From contig NZ_VNWP01000008.1 of NCBI RefSeq assembly GCF_014224355.1, positions 62,001 through 126,000 of the forward strand: a stretch of DNA of 64,000 nt, written 5' to 3'. Both the position numbers and the translations under genes were made by a program. This stretch comes from Synechococcus sp. BSA11S (GTDB lineage: Bacteria; Cyanobacteriota; Cyanobacteriia; PCC-6307; Cyanobiaceae). This document shows positions 35,914-43,093 of this stretch, piece after piece. How positions within the stretch are numbered: the stretch's first letter is position 1; the number at the start of each line of letters is the position of its first letter. The notes below the pieces were generated by a model that saw only the letters and a program-made list of their open reading frames with translations, made no database searches and was not told the origin of the DNA.

Positions 35914-36171
35914 GTGGATTGGAAATCCACGCCCTCGGCCAGCACCCGTTCAGCCACCTTCCACAATTCTTAACACTCTCATCCCACACCCCTAGTGCAA
36001 CCCTGCATCACATTGATAGTGTGCACTAAAGCATTGATGTGTGCCTTAGACATGCACTGATGCAGTGATAGCTGTGACACAACAGTTGCAGGGGCAGCGG
36101 TGTCAGCGGGCGGCGGGCGATTGCAGCGGCTGAATGTGACGTAGGGTCCGTGGAGTCGCCGCCAAACCCGC
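35914..36171. repeat. gene-free leader with iteron-like repeats
   Basis: This stretch has no credible gene and is AT-richer than its surroundings. Between 35993 and 36075 are short repeats: TAGTGCA (35993-35999) facing TGCACTA (36022-36028), CATTGATAGTGTGC (from 36011) repeated as CATTGATGTGTGC (from 36032), and TGCACTGATGCA (36053-36064). They sit 100-180 bp before the ribbon-helix-helix gene and 400 bp before the replication gene. They are candidate operator sites for the ribbon-helix-helix protein or replication-initiation iterons. Confidence 0.55.
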
Positions 36172-36348
36172 ATGGCATTCGCCCCGCCCCCGAACAAGCA
36201 GCAGGTCACGATCCGCTTCCAGCCCACCCTGCTGGAGAAGCTCAATGCCGCCGCTCAGCGTTCTGAGCTGGCCCGCGCTGAATACGTCCGCCGCATCGTC
36301 GAGCGCGCCCTTGAGCATGAGCCGCTGCCCGTTGTGCTCACGGACTGA
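36172..36348 (+). CDS. ribbon-helix-helix DNA-binding protein, 58 aa
   Basis: Small CopG/Arc-type regulator. After a short tail (MAFAPPPNKQ) comes the beta-strand QVTIRFQPTLLEKL, then two helices NAAAQRSELARAEYVRR and IVERALEHE. The alternating strand pattern and R-x-EYVRRIV are typical of RHH dimers. It is too short for most gene callers. It lies 100 bp before the primase/helicase gene and behind the 36.0-kb repeats, which suggests it controls element replication by binding there. It could also be the antitoxin half of a lost toxin pair. Confidence 0.72.
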   Translation: MAFAPPPNKQQVTIRFQPTLLEKLNAAAQRSELARAEYVRRIVERALEHEPLPVVLTD

Positions 36349-36448
36349 CCCGCCGGCATTGAAAAGGGGCAGGTAGCCCCGCCCCCTGTCCACCCCTGTC
36401 GCTGCCACTTTCCAGGGCAAACAGCGGCAGGGATCACTGAGCAACAAA

Positions 36449-39421
36449 GTGAGTTTAGCCGATTCCGACTCCAGTCAGCGCAGTGGCGCAACAGTCGGAA
36501 TCGTTTCAGACAGTGATCTGCAGGCAATGCCGCTTGATTGGCGGTTCGTGCCCGTCAAGGACAAGCATCCTGCGGATCTTCATGGCAACAAAGACCCCAA
36601 GGACTGGTTTGATCGCTTCCAGTTCGATGCTGACTTCTTCCTTGAGCTGAACGGCAACAGACCTGAAGCCCTTGGTCTGCTCACTGGCCCCGTCAGCGGT
36701 GTGCTGGTGGTGGATCTTGATGATCACGGCTGGCCTGAATCGTTCCAGAAGGAAAGCGGCCGCACTGTTGATGATTTGCCCAGCACCATTGCCTGGTCAA
36801 GCGGCAAACCAGGACGATCAGGTCGCGCTCTTGCTGTGCCGCAGGAGTGGTGGCCATACCTGCGAAACCGCAGAGCGTTCAACTCAGAGGATGGACGCAC
36901 CCTATGGGAACTGCGCTGGGATCGTCACCAGGCCGTCATCTGCGGCAGGCATCCACAGACAGGCGCCTATCACTGGCTGGAAGGCTGCAGCCCGCAGGAA
37001 CTTGGCGACCCAGCTGAAGCGCCGGAATGGTTGCTGGAACTGTTGCTGCAGGAGCAGTTTGATGACAAGGCACAGCCTGAACCAACTGAAGCTGATGCCA
37101 TTGAGGCGCTGCAGATCATCGGCTTCCTGCCGCCTCTGGAATACCAGGACCATGACTCCTGGCTGAAGGTCGGCATGGCATTGCATCACCTTGGCTGTGA
37201 TGTGACGCATTGGGTTGAATGGTCAAGGGCCATGCCAACCTTTGATGAGAAGGAATGTCATACCCGCTGGAAGTCATTCGGAAAATACAAAGGCCGCAAG
37301 ATCGGCATGGGCTCCCTACTGAAGTGGGGAGCGAAGCACGGGTACGCCAGGAGCAGATCGACAAGACCAGGCCCTACCTACCAACATGATCGCCATATTG
37401 CTGTTGCCGAAGGTGAAGCGGTTGCACCGCTCATTGCCCGTGAGTTCCAACGGCTCAGAGCCCAAGGGCCACCCATTGTCATCCTGCAAGACCCCTGCGG
37501 CTCAGGTAAGACCAAACATGCCCATGACATCAACAGGGCTCTGGCCACACTGCCTGACATCAAGCATGTGGTTTACGTCAACAGTAGCTATCGCAATCTG
37601 TCATTCCCTGCGCTGAATCGTTACGTCAAGCCTCCTGCCAGGCATCGTGATGTCGTGGAAGTTGAAGTGAAGTTTGATATTGTCCATCGCACCCGCAGGC
37701 GTGACCAGAAAGACGACGACCTGCCCGTTGTCGAGAGCGCCACCTGTCATTACGCCTGGAACCTTGGTGACTTCAAGCGGCAGGGTGCAAAGACAGGACA
37801 CATCAAGGGCTTCTGCAATGCCTGCCCACGCAAAGCAACCTGCAGCTTCATCTCTGAGCGTGATCGCTTCCTTGCGTTCTGGCAGAAGGGTCGCACGCAG
37901 TTCGTTCGCACCAACATTGACCTGCTGCCCTTTGTTATCAGCACGCTCCCTGATGAGCTGAAGGCCAAGACTGTCATCGTCTTTGATGAAGCCAATTTGA
38001 TCAGCAAGGCGCAGAGCATCAAGTATGAGATCGTCTATGAGCGGTTTGATACCTGGCTGCAATACCTGAGGAATGATGGGCGCTTCAGGAATGATGAACT
38101 GGCCCGTACTCTTGTGGAGCAGCTGCGCGACCTGGAGATCAACACGCCTAAAAACAAGCGTTATGGCCTTGATCCTGCTGATCTCAAGGAGTACATGAAG
38201 GATTGGATCGAAGCGTTCCGCGCTATCCATGGTGATCAGATCCCCGAACACTGGGCTGATCTCGCCACTGAACCAGTTGAGTCGCCGGATGACGTACACC
38301 CCGAACAGGAATCACAGCTCACTTCCCCTCTCCTGTTCCCTGCTGTTGCAGGTGCCCTTCTGGGCTTTTATGGCGCCATCCGCTCCGATGATCACCCTCA
38401 GGGAAAGGTCGAGCCACGCATTGCCCTAACCGTCCCATCTGATGCCCTGCAGCGTCTCATCCAGAACGTTGCAGGCGCTGTCGTTCTTGATGCCACTACG
38501 GACCCTGCTCACACTCTCTCCTGCCTCTCTGCTGATCCCGACGTGCCAGCCGCCACCCTCGCCACCAGAGCCGATACAGGCATTGACCGCATCCAGTTCA
38601 TTCAGATCCCATGCCTTGGCGCTCTTACTGCCAACCGCCGACCTACCCAAACGCAACGCCGTAATGCTCTCGCCGCTGCTATCGAAGATCACATCAAACA
38701 CAAGTACATCTGGGAAGGACACCCCCTGCCGCATGGACGGACACCATCTGTTGCCGTCATTGACCAAGGAAGTAAGGCACGCTCAGGTGACCTCAAGTGG
38801 CACGTTGATAATCGTGGCTCCAATGCTGCACGCTCCTGCGCTGCTCTCATCTGCTTTGGCCTGCCCTGGATCTCCATCGGTGATGCCAAAGCTACGTTCA
38901 CCGCTCATTACCCTGATGCCACTCAACAGGACTTTGATGCTTGGTATCTCAAGCAGGTCGGTGAAGAACTGATCCAAGGTATCCATCGACTCAGGCCCAT
39001 TGACCTTGATGCCGATGATCAGCTCCAGGTCTTTCTCGTCACCAATGCCGATCTCTCTGGCATGGGCATCGACATCACACAGGCCAAAGCCGAGGACTTC
39101 TCCTGGTTCGCTGCTGACCCGCACCGCCAGACAATCGCCAAGGCCAGCAACGATCTCGACGAGCTTTTCGGTCAAGGCGCCTTCCAGGTCACGCAGGCTG
39201 CCTTCTGCACCGCCTCAGGGACGCCTAGGAGCACCCTCAAGGCCGCCTTGCAGGCCTGCGGCATGTCCTGGGCTGATCTGCTGCTGCTGGCGCCCTGGAG
39301 GGCCGCTGACGCTGAGGACGCTGCACGACCCCGCCCACGCGGACGGCCCCGCAAGCTCCAGATCCATCCAGCAGTGGCCTGGCTGGCTGCTCAACCTGCT
39401 GGTTTCTGGGCCAGAAAATAA
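36449..39421 (+). CDS. primase/helicase replication protein
   Basis: A 990-residue replication protein of plasmid/phage-satellite type. The N-terminal part resembles a prim-pol domain (LGLLTGPVSGVLVVDLDDHG near residue 75, giving the D-x-D metal site). A PriCT-2-like domain follows (HDSWLKVGMALHHLGCDVTH to RKIGMGSLLKWG, residues about 235-295). The second half is a helicase-like ATPase with Walker A ILQDPCGSGKT near residue 345 and Walker B VIVFDEAN near 510; four cysteines lie in GFCNACPRKATCSF. The start is GTG 36449 or possibly ATG 36527. This gene makes the element capable of autonomous replication. Confidence 0.8.
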   Translation: MSLADSDSSQRSGATVGIVSDSDLQAMPLDWRFVPVKDKHPADLHGNKDPKDWFDRFQFDADFFLELNGNRPEALGLLTGPVSGVLVVDLDDHGWPESFQKESGRTVDDLPSTIAWSSGKPGRSGRALAVPQEWWPYLRNRRAFNSEDGRTLWELRWDRHQAVICGRHPQTGAYHWLEGCSPQELGDPAEAPEWLLELLLQEQFDDKAQPEPTEADAIEALQIIGFLPPLEYQDHDSWLKVGMALHHLGCDVTHWVEWSRAMPTFDEKECHTRWKSFGKYKGRKIGMGSLLKWGAKHGYARSRSTRPGPTYQHDRHIAVAEGEAVAPLIAREFQRLRAQGPPIVILQDPCGSGKTKHAHDINRALATLPDIKHVVYVNSSYRNLSFPALNRYVKPPARHRDVVEVEVKFDIVHRTRRRDQKDDDLPVVESATCHYAWNLGDFKRQGAKTGHIKGFCNACPRKATCSFISERDRFLAFWQKGRTQFVRTNIDLLPFVISTLPDELKAKTVIVFDEANLISKAQSIKYEIVYERFDTWLQYLRNDGRFRNDELARTLVEQLRDLEINTPKNKRYGLDPADLKEYMKDWIEAFRAIHGDQIPEHWADLATEPVESPDDVHPEQESQLTSPLLFPAVAGALLGFYGAIRSDDHPQGKVEPRIALTVPSDALQRLIQNVAGAVVLDATTDPAHTLSCLSADPDVPAATLATRADTGIDRIQFIQIPCLGALTANRRPTQTQRRNALAAAIEDHIKHKYIWEGHPLPHGRTPSVAVIDQGSKARSGDLKWHVDNRGSNAARSCAALICFGLPWISIGDAKATFTAHYPDATQQDFDAWYLKQVGEELIQGIHRLRPIDLDADDQLQVFLVTNADLSGMGIDITQAKAEDFSWFAADPHRQTIAKASNDLDELFGQGAFQVTQAAFCTASGTPRSTLKAALQACGMSWADLLLLAPWRAADAEDAARPRPRGRPRKLQIHPAVAWLAAQPAGFWARK

Positions 39422-39545
39422 ATACCCCGATTTGGGCCAGGACTGCTTTGTGTAGTAGTAAAGCAGTCCTGGCCCACTGGCAGTGATTTGTTTGTACTAG
39501 CGCAGGGCTTCACCACAAAGCAGTCCTGGCCCAAATGAGGGTATT
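39421..39545. repeat. three-copy inverted repeat after the replication gene
   Basis: A 17-bp sequence TGGGCCAGGACTGCTTT occurs at 39433-39449 on the plus strand and, inverted, at 39460-39476 and 39517-39533, all perfect. The first two form a hairpin with a 10-bp loop. The first and third lie within larger 32-bp arms (39421-39452 and 39514-39545) that differ at two positions. It starts on the last base of the replication gene's stop codon. There is no T-run after it, so it is not a simple terminator; an origin, a resolution site or a packaging site are possible. Confidence 0.9.
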
Positions 39546-39565
39546 TAATTGCTGCTGCTGAAAGT

Positions 39566-39802
39566 GTGCCCTTGTTGAGAACTGTTCTCAGTCCTTGGCG
39601 CCCCCCGGGTGACCGCCTTCAGGCCGGCTCCAGTCGCATCAAGGACGCCATCGACCAGACAGGCATCGTCCCCTGGTGCGTCGGTGCCAGCCTCACCGCT
39701 TACGATGCCCTCAAGGGCCACGGCATCTCACGCATTCAGATCGACCTCGCCCTGGAGCAGCTGCGACGTGAAGATCAGGCTGACCAAGCTGAACTGTTCT
39801 GA
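39566..39802 (+). CDS. small hypothetical protein
   Basis: A 78-residue protein from a GTG at 39566 (or 39564 out of phase by two), ending at 39802. The sequence from SSRIKDAIDQTGIVPWCVGA to LALEQLRREDQADQAELF is helical and acidic at its end. It might be a small DNA-associated protein. It lies between the 39.5-kb inverted repeat and the HTH gene, in the same direction, and has the coding style of this element. No family recognised. Confidence 0.5.
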   Translation: MPLLRTVLSPWRPPGDRLQAGSSRIKDAIDQTGIVPWCVGASLTAYDALKGHGISRIQIDLALEQLRREDQADQAELF

Positions 39803-39844
39803 CTTGCCCGGCCACCCGTGATTAGCTGCGGCAGAATGATGGCT

Positions 39845-40489
39845 ATGGCAGAGACAAATCGGACACGACGCGGTAGAACCAACCCTGTAAAGACCGATAA
39901 GGGCACATATGGCAGTGAGCTGAAGACCCTTGATCGAATGCAGGAAGTGTGGGCACTTCGCATCCGGGGCTACAGCTTCCGGGCTATTGCAGCGCAAATG
40001 GGCATCAGTCCCAACACTGCTTGGCGTGACTGTCAGGAGGCACCTGATGGTGTGGCACTGATGGATGACACGTCCATCGCCCGCAGCCAGCTACTTGGTG
40101 GACACCGCATCCTGCTCAATCACCTGCTGAGTGAGATCGAGGAGCAGCGCCAGAACGGGCAGCGGGTGGTGGAGCTGGCGCCTGATGGCACGCCTGTCCG
40201 CACGACGGTGAAGCCGATGGACGCCAAGCTGATCGGCGAAGCCGGACGCTGCCTGGACCGGGCCGCCAGGTTGCTTGGCTTGCTCGACGGCCCCATCGAG
40301 GGCAGTGGCGGCAACCAGGTCACAAACATCACGTTGGCCGCGCCCAGCGATGGCTGCACCTTCGAGCAGCGCTGGTCCAGTACCAACACCACCACAGTGG
40401 ACGCCACGGCCACGGAGAGCCCCTCAGAGAGCCCCACAGGTGCCATTCAGGGCAGCTCAGGGGTGGACTCCCCCGCCCAGCCCTCCTGA
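39845..40489 (+). CDS. helix-turn-helix protein, terminase small subunit-like
   Basis: A 214-residue protein. The basic N-terminus (MAETNRTRRGRTNPVKTDKG) leads to a helix-turn-helix (LRIRGYSFRAIAAQMGISPN followed by TAWRDCQ). A helical core then contains KPMDAKLIGEAGRCLDRAAR and LLGLLDG, and a Ser/Thr/Pro-rich tail ends the protein. An HTH plus the AARLLGL pattern resembles small terminase or terminase-associated phage proteins that bind packaging sites. A terminase large subunit gene lies 2.6 kb downstream. A plain regulator is the alternative. Confidence 0.6.
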   Translation: MAETNRTRRGRTNPVKTDKGTYGSELKTLDRMQEVWALRIRGYSFRAIAAQMGISPNTAWRDCQEAPDGVALMDDTSIARSQLLGGHRILLNHLLSEIEEQRQNGQRVVELAPDGTPVRTTVKPMDAKLIGEAGRCLDRAARLLGLLDGPIEGSGGNQVTNITLAAPSDGCTFEQRWSSTNTTTVDATATESPSESPTGAIQGSSGVDSPAQPS

Positions 40490-40674
40490 GGGCGGCCAGA
40501 GGGGCATTCACTTCGGCGGCAGCAGGCCCTCCTCCACCGCTACATCCAGCATCCGCTGCGCCTTGGCATCAGCGACGCCACGGGCGTACCGGACAGACGG
40601 TCCAGGGCTGGGTGACCGAAAAAGTCAGCTGACGGATTTCGGTCAGCACCCTGGCCGCACGGACGCCCCTGCTA
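40490..40674. other. gene-poor gap with possible coding remnant
   Basis: No complete gene is seen. On the minus strand a short open stretch ending in a TGA near 40509 reads VRYARGVADAKAQRMLDVAV and then EEGLLPPK before the stop, without a good start codon. It could be the tail of a decayed gene. The stretch lies between the HTH gene and the end of the tyrosine recombinase gene. Confidence 0.3.
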
Positions 40675-41259
40675 TCAACCGCCAATCAATGCCAGCGCTG
40701 CCAATTCATCATTGGGCGTGACATCAACGTATCGAGCAAGCTGGTCTAGTGATGCGTGACCAGTGAAGCGTGAGATTGTCCGCAGGCTGGCACCACCCTG
40801 CGCCATTGTTGTAGCCAGACTGCGCCTGAAGCTATGGAGACTGATGCCAGTCGGCAGTTCAAGTCCATTCAATGTCTGCCGTAGTGCTAGGTCAGCCGCC
40901 TGTCTGGTCATAGGTTCAGCCAGGCCGAACCTGCCAGGGAAGGCTAGATCCTTTGGCCTTGGCTGCCGTCCATGCCTTTGTGCCCAGTGTTCACGATAAA
41001 GTTGTAGTTCTGCATTCAAGCGTTCGCCAATCTTCACTTCACGGGTCTTGCGTGTTTTGGTGGTTTGCTTGACAAACACGATGTGATCATCATGTATGGC
41101 ACCCCAACGCAGCTTGAGCGTTTCTGTGACACGGCTGCCTGTCCAGCGCATGACTGCCCACAGGCAGCGCTGTTCAGGTGATGGAGCCGCATTCAAGAGC
41201 CGCTCCAGGTCATCGGGTGTGAGGGTGCGTGCCTGACCGCTGCCATTGGTCTTGGGCAT
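40675..41259 (-). CDS. tyrosine recombinase, catalytic domain only
   Basis: A 194-residue member of the lambda-integrase superfamily. The catalytic residues are visible: Arg in MRWTGSRVTETLKLRW, the beta-hairpin lysine region VKQTTKTRKTREVKI, H-x-x-R in LHSFRRSLATTMAQGG, His in RFTGHASLDQLA and the nucleophile Tyr in RYVDV. The protein starts MPKTNGSGQARTLTPDDLER, so it lacks the N-terminal core-binding domain of ordinary integrases. It faces a cluster of GACAAGT repeats just upstream. It may recombine a site within the element, for example to resolve dimers, while the serine enzyme handles integration. Confidence 0.87.
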   Translation of the reverse strand: MPKTNGSGQARTLTPDDLERLLNAAPSPEQRCLWAVMRWTGSRVTETLKLRWGAIHDDHIVFVKQTTKTRKTREVKIGERLNAELQLYREHWAQRHGRQPRPKDLAFPGRFGLAEPMTRQAADLALRQTLNGLELPTGISLHSFRRSLATTMAQGGASLRTISRFTGHASLDQLARYVDVTPNDELAALALIGG

Positions 41260-41713
41260 GATGCCGACTTGTCTGCTGAATCCCATTCAGCCTACGACAA
41301 GTCAAAGCATTTAACAGGTGATCTGAGGGATTGTGTCAACGTCAAGTCGGCCATTCAAGGCGAGCCACTCAAGGCGACGGCTGGCACGGGCCGGCGTCCA
41401 GCGTGGCTGCTGCCTGAGCTGGCGGTAGCCGCCCACCTGTGCCGCCTGCGGGCCAGCACCCCGCCTGCCCGCCTGGGGGGTGCCTGCCTGCCCGCCTGGG
41501 GGTGCCTGAGCCGCCGCCTGCCCGCCTGCCCCTCAGCGGTACACCTGCCACTCTGACTTGTCTGCCCGTTGACCTTCTATCTAATACGACAAGTGGACTG
41601 TTACAGAGGCGGTCTGCCTGGTAGTCGCAGCTCCCACAAAACGACAAGTCGGCTGTAGATTGGAGGGGACCTGGCGGAGACATTCGACCTCCCCCGCCAG
41701 GGAGCCCCAAGCC
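41260..41713. repeat. gene-free repeat cluster upstream of the tyrosine recombinase
   Basis: No convincing gene lies here. The heptamer GACAAGT or its complement occurs five times, near 41267, 41296, 41558, 41590 and 41643. The outermost copies form a perfect 11-bp inverted pair, GCCGACTTGTC at 41263-41273 and GACAAGTCGGC at 41643-41653. Between them is a C-rich tandem repeat: CCTGCCCGCCTGGGGG at 41464-41479 and 41487-41502, plus a 12-bp partial copy at 41517. The heptamers are candidate binding sites for the adjacent recombinase. Confidence 0.6.
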
Positions 41714-42439
41714 ATGACTACCACTGCGACCCTCGGTCAGATCGACGTTGACGACCTGGAGGCAGGCTTCAGCGTCAGTATTCGCACGCTCCGGTCATCT
41801 GACCTGGCGGATGCCTTGCTGGGTGAATTCGACCGTCTGGGCTTCGGCCCAGCCATGGAGAGAGATCCGCTCACCTTTCAGCTTCAGCGTCTTGCCTGCT
41901 TCTCTACCCAGACCATCGAAGACCTGCCCGACGATCTGGCAGAAACAGCCGGCGAAACAATCGAGAACGCCATCGACACACTGAACGACCATGCACCGGA
42001 CGGCTGGCACCTTGGCTTCTCTGAAGGTGACGGCTCCGATCTGTGCTGGCAGCCGGTGAGCCTGCGGGCTCAACTCCAGGCTGTTGGCAGCCGTTGGGTT
42101 GCTGACGACTGGGACAAGCGCAGCCAGAACGATGCCATCGACGACATCATCGAACGCTTCGATGATTGCCCAGAATCCTTGCAGGACTTTGACCATTCCG
42201 ACTGGGTCAACCTGGCGGAGTGCTACACGCGTGATCTGTTGCGCCGTTGGGATCAGCAAGAGTCGGACATCCGCGAACTGTTCGACGACTACTGCGAGGC
42301 CATCGGCTGCACCAGTGCTCTGGAAGCGCTGGAAGGCCAGACCATCGAAGATCCCGACGACATGGCAGCCGCCTACGTCAATCTGGCGATGACCTGGGGA
42401 GCCCGGCTGCTGCTGGACGAGATCAACCCTGACCGCTGA
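41714..42439 (+). CDS. acidic hypothetical protein
   Basis: A 241-residue, strongly acidic protein (starts MTTTATLGQIDVDDLEAGFS) with dense Asp/Glu runs such as IEDLPDDLAETAGETIENA, DAIDDIIERFDDCPESLQDF and REQES-like regions near the C-terminus. No signal peptide, membrane helix or catalytic motif is visible. The charge pattern would suit a DNA-mimic or anti-restriction protein, but that is only a guess from composition. ATG 41714 follows the repeat cluster; the next gene starts 6 bp after the stop. Confidence 0.6.
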   Translation: MTTTATLGQIDVDDLEAGFSVSIRTLRSSDLADALLGEFDRLGFGPAMERDPLTFQLQRLACFSTQTIEDLPDDLAETAGETIENAIDTLNDHAPDGWHLGFSEGDGSDLCWQPVSLRAQLQAVGSRWVADDWDKRSQNDAIDDIIERFDDCPESLQDFDHSDWVNLAECYTRDLLRRWDQQESDIRELFDDYCEAIGCTSALEALEGQTIEDPDDMAAAYVNLAMTWGARLLLDEINPDR

Positions 42440-42445
42440 TCTGTC

Positions 42446-42766
42446 ATGGATCACCCCCAAGATCAGCTCACCACCGCCGCCGAACTGCTGACCGATGGCG
42501 TGCCGCGCAAGGATGCAGCCGAGCGCCTGGTGGAGCAATACGGCATCAGCACTGCCAGCGCTTACCGACGGCTGGCAGCCGCTGAGTCTGACGCCGGCGC
42601 TGAGCAGTCCTGCCGTCAGTGCTTCGACCTGGGCGAGTTCATCGCCGAGCAGTACGTGCAGCTGGTGCGCGGTGCTGCTGATGATGAAGCCAAGCTCAAC
42701 GCACTGGCCGGGCTCACCTCAGCCTGCAGCAAGCTGAAGCTACGGCACCTCAGCTTCGACCCCTGA
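42446..42766 (+). CDS. helix-turn-helix hypothetical protein
   Basis: A 106-residue protein with an HTH-like segment (LLTDGVPRKDAAERLVEQYG then ISTASAYRRLAAAE) and a helical end (AALTSACSKLKLRHLSF-like). The spacing of the two helices resembles homeodomain-like HTHs of phage small terminases and regulators. It follows the acidic protein gene by 6 bp and is followed by a likely terminator. It could be the packaging-site binder paired with the large terminase. Confidence 0.55.
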   Translation: MDHPQDQLTTAAELLTDGVPRKDAAERLVEQYGISTASAYRRLAAAESDAGAEQSCRQCFDLGEFIAEQYVQLVRGAADDEAKLNALAGLTSACSKLKLRHLSFDP

Positions 42767-42791
42767 GAATCACGATAATTCTCACGCCCAG

Positions 42792-42817
42792 GCGGTCCAC
42801 ATCGGGCCGCTTTTTTT
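42792..42817 (+). terminator. Rho-independent terminator
   Basis: GCGGTCC and GGGCCGC form an imperfect 7-bp stem around the loop ACATC, followed by seven T residues at 42811-42817. It lies 26 bp after the HTH gene stop and would end the 41.7-42.8 kb transcript. Confidence 0.75.
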
Positions 42818-43093
42818 GACCTGGTGGGCAGGATGGGAACCCACCATCACACCACAGGTGGGCACGATTGACCCGGGGTATGGTAGCGATTACCCAACCG
42901 CCAGGTACCAGTCCCACCAGATCCCCAACCAATACATATCACCTATCAACCTACCTGTAGCACAGCAAGAAGGGGGGTAGGGGCTCAATTTCTGAGCGCC
43001 GCAATACACAAGCCCGCCCACGAAAGTACCCTAAGTCTATGTTTCCCAGCCCGCAAGTTCTCAGCTAGGGTGAGCCCAACAAGTTTGTGGCCG
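42818..43093. other. AT-richer leader of the packaging genes
   Basis: No gene is seen. A second hairpin, TGGTGGG (42822-42828) facing CCCACCA (42840-42846), follows the terminator. The rest is AT-richer and presumably carries the promoter of the terminase gene. I could not assign clear -35/-10 boxes. Confidence 0.4.

Noticed and set aside
35778-36075. Possible CRISPR array
   Set aside because: The repeats are only 16 bp, imperfect, alternate in orientation, and the spacing is irregular. No cas genes are near.
37621-37634. GTTACGTCAAG inside the primase gene as a fifth dyad
   Set aside because: The second half GGTAA is missing and the match is in a coding region (RYVKPP), so it looks like chance.
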